A DNA stretch of 64,000 bases from Manduca sexta (GCF_014839805.1 NC_051141.1:10920777-10984776); one strand, 5' to 3'; shown: positions 1 to 11,812, counted from the first letter of the stretch. Numbers and translations are program-made. Notes: generated by a model from the sequence alone, not told the origin.

Positions 1-707
1 CGATTGTTAGACTTCACAACCCCTCAAAGCTCCAATAGAGAACTTTTCAGGTGTACAGATTTCCTTACAAAATATTAAATAGCTTGTAATTATTTTAATA
101 ATAAGTGACACTGTTCAGTTGTTGTTCAGTTCAAATCCCATTAATAATTCACAGCATTTAAACACTTCATGTTTAAAAGATTATTACAATTAACACTATG
201 AGTGTATTTATTAAATACACAACAGCAATGCAATGTACAGGAAAATTCAAAAGTATATCTTATGAGGAACGTGCTATAACGCAATATTTCTACTAAAACC
301 ATTGCACACTGTTATATATGAAGTAGGTGAATTACCATGGCTAGTACAATTGAAATTAAACACCATGATTAAAGACAGGACGGACACAACTGACATTTCA
401 TTTGACACTATAAAGAGTACAAATTGTAACTTGTAAGTCCCCATTAAAAATGTATGTGTAATCAACTAATCATTGGAAATCATATAGAATAATAGATTGT
501 ATAGTTAAGTATAATAATTTATGAAGTGCCAATTTGGTACTGTTGTAAACGATATTTAGCTTAGTAAATAAAAACATAAATTGCTGTTGGCAACAAATTA
601 TTCTATAACAATGTTATTATTTATTAACTGTAAAGCATGAATTATCAAAACTTGTTTGCTTAATGTGTACTGTTAATTCTATAAGCAAACAATTAAAATA
701 AACTTAC

Positions 708-1118
708 CTCAATGATTTTGTCATATGATTCATCAATTTTGTGCTCATTAGTTTTTTCAGTACTAGTATGTAAAACATCCATGCAATTGGAGCGTGAATC
801 ATCATTACTACCACAAGAGTTCTCTACATCACCATTTTCTTGTTCAGTTTCATTTTGAGTATGGCCATCATTGGACCAATCCTCAGTATGTACAGATTTG
901 TCATTATTCTTCTCAACAGACTCTAAGTTGGCTTCACACCCAACATTAGACGATGGTGTTGTTGTGTTTATGTCACTGTCTGCATTGGGGCTGTTTTCAG
1001 TGCAAATAGCTTCATTGGCATCATTCTCTGGGAATTGTATATTGTCTTGTGGCTGATCATTAGGTGAACTAGGAGCATTGAGAGGATCTTCCATAGTGCC
1101 ATTTACTTCTCCATTCAT
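708..1118 (-). CDS. First coding exon of an acidic, low-complexity protein (partial, unrecognised)
   Basis: An open frame of 137 codons starts with ATG at 1118-1116 and ends at 708. A good splice donor (GAG|GTAAGT on the minus strand) follows at 707-706, in phase 0. The peptide begins MNGEVNGTMEDPLNAPSSP and is dominated by Asn, Asp, Glu and Ser, with few hydrophobic residues, so it looks disordered. The remaining exons lie beyond the left edge, so the folded part of the protein, if any, cannot be seen and no family is assigned. Biased composition kept open for 411 bases, a fitting donor and a GC-rich, TATA-containing region just upstream support a real first exon. The same stretch also opens shorter frames on the plus strand, which I take as shadows. 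Confidence 0.6.
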
Positions 1119-1219
1119 ATTGATACAAAACTACATTCCATGTGACACACACCTGTCAAAACAATCACAAATTAGGTTAGGTATGTCTAATGTCTTCATG
1201 ATCATGAGAATGAGACAAG

Positions 1220-1330
1220 AAGTATCTGAGCGTCATATTTTTTATAGTGAACAACCGCCCCCTCCCGCCGCCCTTCTCCCCCCTGGCAAGGCGCTAGCAA
1301 TCAAAATGGCGGTGCCATGGTATAGCTCTA
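1220..1330 (-). promoter_or_regulatory. Possible promoter of the acidic-protein gene
   Basis: On the minus strand a TATAAA (1246-1241) lies about 20 bases upstream of a CAG initiator-like triplet near 1227, giving a 5' UTR of about 110 bases. Just upstream is the only GC-rich patch of the neighbourhood (1255-1320). It contains AAAATGGCGG at 1304-1313 on the plus strand, resembling a YY1/Pleiohomeotic core (GCCAT). This is inferred from spacing and composition only. Confidence 0.3.
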
Positions 1331-2480
1331 GAGCTACGTGTACATATTATTTCATGACTTCAAAGGTCACATCCACTAATAAAAAGAAAACTCCATAAAA
1401 TCATAAGTATGATGTGGAATTGAATAATATAACCCACAGAGTACGCTGACGTATCTTGCAATGTAAATATGAACACAAATTCGTCTCAAAACAACAATAA
1501 ACGATCTTACCACCGCACTGTTAATCATAACCCCTAGTTACTATGAATATTGTTAATTACAGCGCATTTCATTTTATTTGTATTATATTTGTAACGTCCA
1601 AATTAAACTCATTTTTAAAAGTAATTTATGTATTTGTGAAAATCTAAATAATTTTATGAATAAATGATGCCGGTATATTTTGTCTACTAAAGCAAATTCT
1701 GCGTTAAATAATAGCATAAGCTCGTCAAATTATTGGCTTACTTGAGGTCTCGATAACTATAAATCCGCAGAGCAGCGCGCTCAATGATCCTTTTTTCCAC
1801 CACTAGTTTACTGCTTGGTAGATATTCCAATAGCGAGACCCAAAACGATTTTGTTATTTGAGAAAGCACTCTGAGAACTCAACAGTCTTAAGATTTTGAG
1901 ATGCAACACAAATTAAAAAACAGTTTTCTTAAAGACACTGGTAACCATAAGCACGTAATTATTTCAGTCATTGATGATAATATAAATTGTGCGAAAGTAC
2001 ATGAACTATCGCCAGTCGTCACAGTCCAAATGCAATATGGCGGCAATGAGTTGGTCACGTGACCTCTGAGACCAGTGCTGGGCTTTTGAAAGAACATACA
2101 GAGTAGTATGGTGAAATCAATGATATATCAAAGAGTTACATGTATTATTCAAACAATCGATTCTGGCAAAAATTCATATTATGAAAACTACATATGCCAA
2201 AGCATATTAAATAATATATAAAGCTTTTTGGCGCATTGAAACACACATGACAAGGAAATTTCCATTTCTTTAATTTAGTTATTAAAAATACACATAAGGT
2301 TTCATTTAAATCATGGTAAAATTATTTTTAAATTAAGTATCTCAAAAATTACAAAATTATGAAACTTTTCCCCTGTCATAAATGATTCGGCGCGCGACTT
2401 CACTAGTAATCGGCTAGGCGACCAGTGAAAGAGAATTACTATTAGAATTACTATTCTAATTTATTGGTCTCTGATTACTA
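1331..2480. other. Non-coding AT-rich stretch
   Basis: No frame with splice support and no recognisable repeat was seen. The short minus-strand frame around 1888-2097 has no coding-like composition or splice context. Confidence 0.5.
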
Positions 2481-3781
2481 AGGTCAGTCGGGGGAAGTGC
2501 GCCATAAAATTTTCATAGCTGGATTCAATGCAAAATAATTTCTTTTTGTGCTGACTTAAGAATGTAATTTTATTAATTTAAGAATATTTGGTATTTTGTG
2601 ATAACAACCTATAGCCATTCAAGGAAATCGGACCATAAATTAATAATATTTTGCTCAAAGTAAAAAAAAATAGTAGTAGGCGCACTTGCCTCCGGAAATG
2701 GGGTAAGTGCGCCTGTGTAAAAAAAAACGCCAATATGAAACATTATAAACAAAATACTCACTTTAGTCCATAGAGAAATAAGTTTTACACGCATTGCTCT
2801 TGGATAATTTTTAATCAATCAATATTATAACAAACTATGGCTATCAAATCAAATTCGGGGTAAGTGCGCCATATATATGTAAATCAGGGCTTGAAAACAT
2901 TTTAGAATTTTTATTGATATATAATTTTTTGCTATGTAAGAGTTTTGTGTGCGAATATGTTGGAATAAAAAAAATGTTAGCCCTAATATAAAATGCATTT
3001 TATTTCTAAAAACTAAAAAAAACATAAAAAAATTTAGGAATTAACAATTTTGAATGCGTTATAACTCAATTACTTAGAATTTGGCCTTATGACATTTGAT
3101 ATGTTTTAGCTGCATTATATCCAGATAACGTGCCTGATCGAACAGCAACCTATTCACGTAAAGTTGCTCTAGACCAAGGTATTTCAGTTTTTCTTTTGTA
3201 AAAACGAATTAACTAATACGCCCTTTTATTTAAGTCGGCTCAAAACAAAATACCTTGAGTACAAAAATTCTGCTGTTAAGTATAACATTTTAATAATAAT
3301 AATTCATATTAGTAAAACTTATTCTCAAAAAGGTTGGTTATATATGGATCAGGGGCAAGTGCGCCATACGACTATTAACTGTGGCGCACTTGCCCTACTC
3401 GACAATTTTTAAGTACATTTTTTCGCATTGCTAAAAAATCATTTATTTGAGTATATTTAAATAAAATTCAGGCAGGAAGTTAAAATAAAAGGTTTAAACT
3501 ATGTATTCACCTTACTGGTTTACAGAAATATGTTAAATATCTTGAAATATTTGATGTTATCTTTCACGGGGTCATCTCTGTTTACAGCTCTAAATGACAC
3601 TTAAAATAAAATGGCGAATAAATCGTATTAAAATGAACATAGCCATTTATGTTTTTTAGTGGAACTGTATTTCAGTTAGTAGCATAGATGTAAGATTGCG
3701 GTAATTGTATAACATTAATAGTTCTCGATATTTTTAGGGTAGGTGCACTTACCCCGTCGGCGCACTTGCCCCACCTGACCT
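2481..3781 (+). mobile_element. TIR DNA element with GTGCGCC subterminal repeats, copy 1 (intact)
   Basis: The element begins AGGTCAGTCGGGGG and ends CCCCACCTGACCT, so its two ends are inverted repeats of about 25 bases. Each end abuts a TA dinucleotide (2479-2480 and 3782-3783), consistent with a TA target-site duplication. About eight copies of a GGGG(C/T)AAGTGCGCC motif, in both orientations, occur inside (near 2494, 2680, 2700, 2857, 3352, 3382, 3747 and 3759). They cluster towards the ends and around 3.36 kb, as expected of subterminal transposase-binding repeats. No transposase frame is visible, so it is non-autonomous. A second, inverted copy lies at 7271-9993. Superfamily is not assigned. 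Confidence 0.7.
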
Positions 3782-3857
3782 TATGTATCAAAGTTTATGT
3801 GGAAACGAGTAAGCTGCTCGCTCGCCTAAGCAGCTACCTATTTAACAGTAGAAAAAC

Positions 3858-4090
3858 CATCTAATGTTTACAAATATGTACAAAGCACGGCGTGGTATTG
3901 AGATTTATGAGTCATTAGATGATAAGTCTCATAATGCCCAGTAAATACGCTGGTTATAATGTCATTCAAACCAAAACATAACAGTGCATGCACACTGATG
4001 CTTGACTATAATTATAGACAATGGGGTGATACCAAACGGCCACTCACATAGGAAATCTCAGCCATCACTCAATTCCAGTAAGATTTCCAC
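3858..4090 (+). repeat. Degenerate short interspersed repeat
   Basis: The block with GATGATAAGTCTCATAATG and CCCAGTAAATACGCTGG resembles the end of the repeat at 26170-26330 (TGTTAAGTCTCATTATGTCC), so the two look like divergent copies of one interspersed family. Boundaries are approximate. Confidence 0.35.
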
Positions 4091-4340
4091 CACTCCTGAA
4101 CTTGCATAAATCTAGAATAATTATGGTTGCATACAAAGACGTTTTACATAAATTTTGTAATAAAAACATCTTAGGTTGCATATACATTGCCAACAATAAA
4201 TACGGTTAGTAAAATAGGGATGGGTAGAGGGGAAATAAGGCCTCTAGAAATCTCGCTCACTAATTATTAAACGTAGATAATAACAGGATGGCACTGAAAG
4301 TTGATTTCCTCTGAAATAGCGATATCTCGCCATATAATCT

Positions 4341-4363
4341 AATATATATATATATATATATAT
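4341..4363. repeat. (TA)n microsatellite
   Basis: About eleven uninterrupted TA units. Confidence 0.85.
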
Positions 4364-4721
4364 CATATAATAATTACGGACTGAAATAAAATAATTTAAT
4401 TTCAAATAGTAAATAGTAAATCAACATAAAAGCTGTAAAAAAATCAAAAGTAGGTTTCTTCTTGTTTCTTTAGAAGTTAAATGGTATAGACATGCTCCAG
4501 ATAATTTGTTCTACATAATGAATAGATCGGCCATCGGCCAGACAACGGTATTAGCTTTTTTCGTAAATGAAAAAATTAATAGGTAGCAATCTATAATGTA
4601 AGACGCATTACCAAACATACCAGCTACGAATATATTTTATATACTAATACGATTATATATAGGTACCAACCTATGTAGGTCGGTAGATAGATTCATAGTC
4701 GGTCGATGGGTTAGGATACTT

Positions 4722-5388
4722 GTAGGTCATTACTTTAGTATAAGAAAAAAAATATCGATAACACAAATTGATTTCAAATCACCAGTTGCTGCTTAGAAAT
4801 AGTAAAGCATTGATATATGTGTACCGAAGAGAACAAAACACTACGTACAAATCGGTAGAATATAGGTCAATGTAGTAAAGCTTTTCCGTAGCAAATGGCG
4901 GTTAGTAATATTTATGTAAATTTCTAGAATTAAAAATGTGTATACTAATCAGGTCTTGTTACAGACAAATTGTCTAATTTGAAACGTCCAAATTACACAA
5001 ATTTCAATTAGACTTATTAGCAATTGATAATAAACAAAGACATTAAACAGTATAGTTAGTTATAGGCCGGACATCAGGGCCTAATTTTTTCTCCGCGAAA
5101 AAAAAAAAAGGATAACCTGTAACTACCAATTAGTAATAATACTAATTGGTATTTAGTCGATGTCATATTTAAAACGTCCGTGTGTCAAGTCACAAGACAT
5201 TACAAGTCTGAGCGTCATAGCATGCTTTACAAGTTTGTTTAAAACAGTCTAAAATAATTTAAGAATTTTACATAAGTCGTAAAAAGCGCCATCTGTTATC
5301 GAAAAGCTTTACTATTTCCGGTGTTGTGAAATCAATCAATTTAAATTATCGATATTTTTTCCTTATGCTACAGTAATGACCTATAAAA
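4722..5388. repeat. Inverted repeat, possible foldback MITE
   Basis: The segment 4722-4808 (TAGGTCATTACTTTAG, AAATATCGATAA, AATAGTAAAGC in order) recurs in reverse complement at 5303-5388, with a spacer of about 0.5 kb. Identity by eye is roughly three quarters. No coding frame lies between the arms, and outer boundaries and target duplications could not be fixed. The spacer also holds a short LINE tail (5066-5110). Confidence 0.45.
5066..5110 (+). mobile_element. Short non-LTR retrotransposon 3' tail with poly(A)
   Basis: TTTTTTCTCCGCG followed by an A run matches the extreme 3' ends of the LINE fragments ending at 8134 and 41013 (CTCCGCGAAA or CCCCGCGAAA then A run). It is a severely 5'-truncated copy. 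Confidence 0.45.
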
Positions 5389-5544
5389 GTCTACTGATTC
5401 CTTATCTACCTATTACGAAATAAATTTTAACACTGACACGATTTATATAAATAATAAGTATATACTATAGATAATATCAGCCCTGTATTACATACAGAGG
5501 TGGCTTTACCTATTTATCGACAACGTCTGCTCTGCCGGGTCCGC

Positions 5545-6757
5545 AGTTAAAATTAAGGTTCCCTAGGGCTCCTTGTTGGAGCCACTCCTGTTCTTAGTCT
5601 ACATAAATGACCTTACCTTACACGGTTGATAATATGACAGATATAGTATTGTTCGCTGACAACTCTTCGATTATTTTTAAGTTACTTTAAATAGAAGGGA
5701 TTAGAATCTCGGTGAGCCACATACCTAAACTCCTTAGTTTGATTTCTGACTGGTTTTCTGCTAATAAGATACTTTTAAATGCCACAAAAACGAAATGCGT
5801 CAGATTCTCGTTACTGAATAAAAAAAGGAACTAAATATTGATTTAGATGGGAATAAATCGCAATTATCTCCCTCAACGGTCTTCCTCGGGATTTTAAACG
5901 ATAGTAAATTGCAATGGGGCCCTCATATTAAAAAAAAATCTAGTAAATTGAGCTTCGCCGTGTTTGCCAAAGAGAATTATAATATATATGGAAAGTGATT
6001 GCTATTAAGAAGATTTGACAATTAACTTAGTGTTGAAATGGTGAGTTTGTATTTCCCGCGTTTGCTATCTAAGAAAAATGTTATTAGGAATGATAGTGTT
6101 GGCTGTGTTAATTATCTATGTTCTATTGTTAAAAATGTACAAGATGGATGACGAGTGATTTTGTGTAAAAAGTAAAAGTTATAATACCTACAAATATAAT
6201 TGTGAATCAAGAGAAGAGCTGTTTTATTGCCGTCCATATCCTAACACGCAGCTACGGTGAGGCTAGTGTGTTTTGCATACTTCCACAGCATTATGTCCCA
6301 GTCTATTCTTCTGTGGGGCTCTGCTGCAGGTCTATAGACCATTTTTATCTTCTAGAAAGGAGCGATTAGAGCTATTTACAGCCTTCGTTCTCATGATTCT
6401 CTTAGGGAAATGTTTAAGGAGTTGAATATATTGACCTTGACGGCCCGATACATTTTTCAGAATATAATTTAGGTACGTCCAAAAAAAGTAAGTTTATCAA
6501 GAACAGTGACTTGGATAGTATAAACACCATAAATAAAAATAAACTAGTTATCCCAAATCATAGGCTCTGTAAAACTAATATATGATTCTTAGCAAGTAGC
6601 ATACAATTTTATAATACGCTTCCCTTCGAATTTACTAATTTGGCCGAACAAAAAATCAAGTGTTATGTCAAGCGTGAATTAATGTGTAGAGGGTACTATA
6701 CTGTATCTGATTACCTTAATGATAAGAGGGTTTGGAAAGTTGTTGTTATTAACTGAA
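5545..6757 (+). pseudogene. Dead LINE reverse transcriptase (Jockey/CR1-like) relic
   Basis: Broken reading frames reproduce the C-terminal half of a LINE reverse transcriptase. At 5558 GVPQGS-like motif B appears as VP*GSLLEPLLFLVYINDL, the normal Gln codon being TAG. Motif C near 5652 reads FADNSS where FADDTS is usual. Then follow SDWFSANKILLNATKTKC, FLGI, YFHSIMSQSILLWGSAA (near 6280) and a terminal KRELMCRGYYTVSDYLND (near 6670). Several frameshifts and stops separate these pieces. Motif order is that of Jockey/CR1-group non-LTR elements. The Asp-to-Asn change in the catalytic motif and the nonsense codons mean it is inactive. The 5' part is missing. Confidence 0.8.
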
Positions 6758-7131
6758 ACTAATGTTTGTAAATTTTTATTTATTCCATCATGAATTTTAT
6801 TGTATGCCTATCCAGGGTTAAATCCCTACTTGTGGATTTGTTTCTTCCCATTTTATCGGTGATGTGCGTGCATAAGCTTATATAACTATTGTGACCCTGT
6901 AGAAGAAGGACTTGAACAAAATATGTATATACAAAAGATGTAATAAACAATTGATAACAAAAAAGTAAGCCCGGAGTTTCTTTCTGCATTTCTTCTTCGG
7001 GTAGTCATCGCTTAGGTAGCTAATGAAAGGCTGGTAGGTTAACTAGGCTAGGGCTCATATCCTCACTGGTGAGGATCGCGACGGGTTAGCTTTATATTTC
7101 CCCCTATCTGCCAACCCGAGCTGGCTACTTT
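6758..7131 (+). mobile_element. Probable 3' UTR of the LINE relic
   Basis: Non-coding sequence follows the reverse transcriptase relic. It includes a segment (6967-7131; GCCCGGAGTTTCTTTCTGC through ACCCGAGCTGG) that recurs in opposite orientation at 10752-10959. A segment shared by two loci and sitting just behind a LINE coding end is best explained as LINE 3' UTR; this is inference. Confidence 0.5.
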
Positions 7132-7561
7132 GTTTTACTTTATGCCTTGTATTCCATAGGAATTGTAACCATAATTTAAAATATCCGTAGCTACATAAGT
7201 AGCCTTAAGTGTTATTCAAAAATATTAATAATTATTCTTAAATAAGATAAGTTTTGATTTAATAGATAAAAGGTCAGGGGGGGGGGGCAAGTGCGCCGAT
7301 GGGGTAATTGCACCTGCCCTAAAAAAATGTAAAACTATTGATGTTATACAATTAAGTACCGCAATCTATGCTACTAACTGAAATACAGTTCCACTAAAAA
7401 ACATAAATAGCTCTGTTCATTTTAATACGATTTATTCGCTATTTTATTTTAAGTGTCATTTAGACCTACCCGTAAACAGAGATGACCCCGTGAAAGATAA
7501 TATCAAATATTTCAAGATATTTAACATATTTCTGTAAACCAGTAAGGTAAGTACATAGTTT

Positions 7562-8134
7562 GTCGTTGGGGGAGACCTCTCGCTGCCGACTTTGGTTGCC
7601 ACCATGGTTGACAGTAAGCGTGTCATGTCGCAGAAGGAGCGCTGAGCGAGATCGAGAGCGAACGGATTCCGTCCGCCGCCAACTAAGCAGAAGGAGCCGC
7701 CGAGGTGATGACATCTGACCCGGCGCCACAGCCCTGTGGAAGAGGGCCCGAAAGAATATCGCCACGGTTAACCCCTGCCTGTCGTACAAGGCGACTAATG
7801 GGGATCCCATCAGGGTCATTGGACCATACATTCGAGCCTGTAAGTCCGTCCTGAGATGGGATGAATTGGTGCGCTAATCCTCGCCGCTGTTGTAAACGCC
7901 AGCCGGGTTCAATGTACCGACGGACTGTTTGCACAGTACATCGCAGAGGTTGTTCCGGTAGAGATCTGAGGTAATGCCTTATGGTACCCCGGAGCTGCTT
8001 TTAATGTGTCGATGAAGGCTACCGCGGGGTTTTAGTCGGTACGCCGACGTGCATAGCGTGCTGGCAACCCCGACGTACCCGCCTGGGTTCCTTGGACTAA
8101 TGAGGGATCTTAAAGTGATTTCCCCGCGAAAAAA
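7562..8134 (+). mobile_element. LINE-derived insertion with target-site duplication
   Basis: This stretch is absent from copy 1 of the host element. It is flanked by AAGGTAAGTACATAGTTT on the left (7544-7561) and AAGGTAAGTAGTACATAGTTT on the right (8135-8155), an imperfect duplication, and ends in an A run after CCCCGCG. Internal blocks are shared with two other insertions here: ACCGCGG(A/G)GTTTTAG with 40700-41013, and CCTGCCTGTC...AAGGCGACTAAT with the minus strand of 11511-11812. It is therefore a truncated or internally deleted non-LTR retrotransposon copy. The short frames inside show no reverse transcriptase motif. Confidence 0.65.
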
Positions 8135-8515
8135 AAGGTAAGTAGTACATAGTTTAAACCTTTTATTTTAACTTCCTGCCTGATTTTTATTTATATATAG
8201 TAAAATAAAGGATATTTTAGCAATGCGAAAAAATTTACCTCAAAATTGTCAAGTAGGGCAAGTGCGCCACAGTTAATAGTCGTAGTGCGCATTTGCCCCT
8301 AAACCATATATTACCAAGCTTTTTTGAGAATATGTTTCACTAATATGAATTATTATTATTAAAATGTTGTACTTAACAGCATAATTTTTTGCACTCAAGG
8401 TATTTAGTTTTGAGCTGGCTTAAATATAAGGGCGTATAAGTTAATTCGTCGTATATTTGTTTGTTTTAGATGGTTCGTTTTTACAAAAGAAAAACTGAAA
8501 TACCTTGGTCTAGAG

Positions 8516-9309
8516 CAGAGTTCCCCAAACTTTTTTGTGTCGTAGACCCCTTGCCATGTTTTTCCGTGTTGGGTAGACCCCCTACTTACCTGATATTGAT
8601 TTCCTGTAAATTTCTAACTGTAGTGAAGTTTAGTGTTAAAAACTTAAACTAAAAACAAGTGTTAATTTATACATTTATTAATTGAATTTAAATTAAAACT
8701 ACTCAAAATAAATTGTTGTATCTGTTATGTAAAATATACGTAACATTAAATAAACATAAAATAAACTATGAATAAAATAACATAAGCAATAAGTCAATAT
8801 TTTTAGTGACAAGGATGAACTTTATGCTTTAATAATAAATTATCAACATTTGGCGTCAATTTTGTAAGGGTTAATCTTAAATCTCCTCGGCTAATTATGT
8901 CCAGTCTGTTTCTTTTTTTCGTTAGGAGATTGGTAACAGTGACGAATTGAACAAGTCAGTGCAAGTTAGCGAAGCTCTGAGACTGCGACTCTCAAGTTTT
9001 TACAAGTTCAAAATGTATTGCGACCACAAAGCGAATACCAACATCCTACAACTTAGTTTACACAATTTTATACACATATATAATATTTTTTTTACTTCAT
9101 AGATACTTTTATAAATAATATATATGTTTTGATATTATAAGATAGTATTATGTAAGTAAATAGGTACTATCAGTGTATGTGTTGAGATCCACTATCGTGG
9201 ACCCCCATTTTTATTTCATGGACCCCCAAATTTTTTTTCGCTTACGTAAACCCCTTGCCGTTTGTCATAGACTCCTAGAGGTCGATATAGACCACTTTGG
9301 GAATCACTG
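8516..9309 (+). mobile_element. hAT-type MITE with exact 8-bp target duplication
   Basis: Termini are CAGAGTTCCCCAAAC at the left and CTTTGGGAATCACTG at the right, inverted repeats of the classic hAT CAG...CTG form. The identical octamer GTCTAGAG lies at 8508-8515 and 9310-9317. The inverted host copy has a single octamer (CTCTAGAC, 3167-3174) with no insert, so the empty site is visible in the same window. The 794-base interior is AT-rich with no transposase frame, so it is non-autonomous. Confidence 0.88.
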
Positions 9310-9995
9310 GTCTAGAGCAACTTTACGTAAAGAGGTTGCAACTGTTCGATCAGGCACGTTATCTGGGTATAATGCAGCTAAAACATATCCAATTTCATAA
9401 GGCCAAATTCTAAGTAATTGCGTTATAACGCATTCAAAATTGTTAATTCCTACATTTTTGTATGTTTTTTTTTTTTAGTTTTTAGAATTAAAATGGATTT
9501 CGTATTAAAGCTACCTAAGCTATTTAAACTTTTTTTTATTACAACGTATCCGCACATAAAACTAGTGTTAATAACTAAATATAGCAAAAAAATGTGTAAA
9601 ATGTTTTAAAGCCCTGATTTACAAATATATGGCGCACTTGCCCCGAATTTGATTTGACAGCCATAGTTTGTTATAATATTAAGTGATTAAAATTTATCTT
9701 ATTTATTATCTATGGACTAAAATGAGTGTTAATGTTTTATATTGGCGCTTTTTTCACACAGGTGCACTTACCCCATTTCCGGAGGCAAGTGCGCCTACTA
9801 CCAATTTTTTTTACTTTGAGCAAAATATTATTAATTTATTGTCTGATTTCCTAGAATGGCTATAGGTCGTTATCACAAAATACCAAATATTCTTAAATGA
9901 ATCAAATTACATTCTTAAGTCAGCACAAAAAGAAATTATTTTGCATTGAATCCAGCTACGAAAATTTTATGGCTCACTTTCCCCGACCGACCTTA

Positions 9996-10751
9996 GTAAG
10001 TAATAAGTATGTTTGTTCATGAAAATGCCATCTTTTGGCCTATCCAATTAATATATATTTATTCCGTAAATAAAATTATCTGCAGCGTGTTAGTACCACT
10101 TAAGCTTAATAGAAAAAAAGAAGAAAACAACTACCGTAATATTTATATCTTTTATGTTGATCTAATATTTACAAAACGAACTTCTGAAATTTAATCAATA
10201 TTTCGGTCTGTAAAAAGTAAGGCCTAAACATAGACATTACCTAAATATAACATAAAAAATAAAAATCATATAATTAAGTAAAAGAAAACTTTCAATAATA
10301 ACATAAAATAATTACTTAAATGCTTTATTCATCACATAGGCGAACATAGTTGCAATAATGATAAGTCAAGATACATACATAAGAACTAAAATGTTTTTAT
10401 TACATAGATACGTTGCCCGAGCTCAATACTGGCAAGACGAAAGTAAGGTAATTGCCCGACTTGACGGCCAATGAGCGTGCGGCTCTAACGTTGTTACGTA
10501 ACTGTCTTTTCTGACTAATGTATGCTGCATCTTTTTATTCCTTCTTCGAGCCAATCTGTTATTATAAGTACAGGAACGTGACTATAGCAAATAGTGCGCC
10601 GTTTTTATGTGCCATTTTGTTAGTATATGACGCGTCTATTTGTAAAACGTCATTACATAAGAATATTTAATTATTACTTAGATAAAGTCGCTTAAATAAA
10701 CTAAAGACAATTTATATTGGACATAAAATAAAGTCTAAAAAGTAAACAAAA
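9996..10751. other. Non-coding stretch
   Basis: AT-rich sequence; nothing recognisable on either strand. Confidence 0.5.
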
Positions 10752-10959
10752 AAGCCAGCTCGGGCTGGTAGGAAAGAAGAAATAAAATGATGTAAATAAT
10801 CCTAATAAAAATAAAGGGAAGAACGCGTCGCAATCCACGCCGATGAAGACGATATAAGCCCCAACCTAGCTAAACCTACCAGCCTTTCACTAGCTACCTC
10901 AGCGATGACTATCCGGAGAAGAAAAGCAGAAAGAAACTCCGGACTTTTACTGTCATCAA
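10752..10959 (-). mobile_element. LINE 3' UTR relic, second copy
   Basis: The minus strand reads CCGGAGTTTCTTTCTGC, CTGGTAGGTTTAGCTAGG and CCAGCCCGAGCTGGC in order, matching 6967-7131 on the plus strand. The 5' part of the element is absent. Confidence 0.5.
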
Positions 10960-11510
10960 TTGTCAGAAAAAACCGCACTTCAAATATGAGAGAAAGAATA
11001 GTTATAGTGCTCAATCATTTCTTATTATTTTCACTATGAAACACCATATCCCAATATAAACCGTTTTCGACATATTGGACTTTGAAGTTTTTTTTTAGAA
11101 AAGCCAGTCTTTTTTTCTATTTGCCTATTTTTTTTAGTTTCTATCATTTTATTTACGTGTGTTTGCTACTTTTGTGTCGAAGACAAGTTGTTTTGTTATT
11201 ATCAACACTAAAATTTCAGATTCATGAAAGCATGAGCGCAAAGCGTTGTAGCAGACAATCTATTATAAAAAAATAAATGAATTCGTAACGACTTTATTTT
11301 TATGTTTATCTTTTTGAAATATTGAAAAATAAATCTATGAAAGATACTCGGCAGATGTGCTTCAAAATATCGACGTTCTAATAGCAGCTCGGGTTTTATC
11401 CATACTTTTGAAAAAAAACATTCATGAAAGGCTTCCAAATACTTATTATTCGGATTAAAAAATAAGGAAAACTATGTAATGGTTAAAAGAATATGTTTAT
11501 TTTACTCCGC

Positions 11511-11812
11511 GTTGGTCCTCTTCGGGGCATTGGGGACGGCTACTTGCTTCCCCTGACAGAAGTATCTAAATCGTCGCCCGAAGCCGTCCCTGTGCCCGCC
11601 TGTTGTGGCCCGTCTCCTATCTGTGTGTGAGGGGAGAGGGATCCTCAGAAGCCCCCATGCAATCGAAGGATGTTCTCGTTCTCGTTCTTCTCCATACCGG
11701 GGGTCATCACAGTGTGCGAGATATGCACAACGTACACTAAGGGCGGATGGCCACTAGGCGCCCGCCGACGACCCCCCGATAGTCCCTATTAGTCGCCTTT
11801 TATGACAGGCAG
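11511..11812 (-). mobile_element. Truncated LINE fragment
   Basis: On the minus strand CCTGCCTGTC...AAGGCGACTAAT is shared with 7774-7800 and GCCCCGAAGAGG...CGCGGAGT with 40777-40799. GC content is far above the flanks. No intact frame is seen. Confidence 0.5.

Larger units (their letters stand above)
7271..9993 (-). mobile_element. TIR DNA element, copy 2 (inverted, interrupted by two insertions)
   Basis: This is the reverse complement of copy 1 (2481-3781). It starts AGGTCAGGGG, ends CCCCGACCGACCT, and TA follows at 9994-9995; the left flank is AA where TA is expected. Spot alignment of the outer 150 bases gives about 94% identity to copy 1. After removing the LINE insertion (7562-8134 plus its duplication) and the hAT MITE (8516-9309 plus 8 bases) its length returns to about 1.3 kb, equal to copy 1. 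The same GTGCGCC motifs occur near 7287, 8263, 8286, 9633, 9762, 9785 and 9972. Confidence 0.7.

Noticed and set aside
2609..2818. Minus-strand frame sharing a peptide (TGALTPFPEASAPTT) with the plus-strand frame at 9683-9865
   Set aside because: The shared peptide comes from the two inverted copies of the same TIR element; the codons span the GTGCGCC motif and no start, splice or domain supports a protein.
7466..7934. Two overlapping minus-strand frames with Arg/Ser-rich peptides
   Set aside because: They are antisense to the GC-rich LINE fragment at 7562-8134 and run across its insertion boundary.
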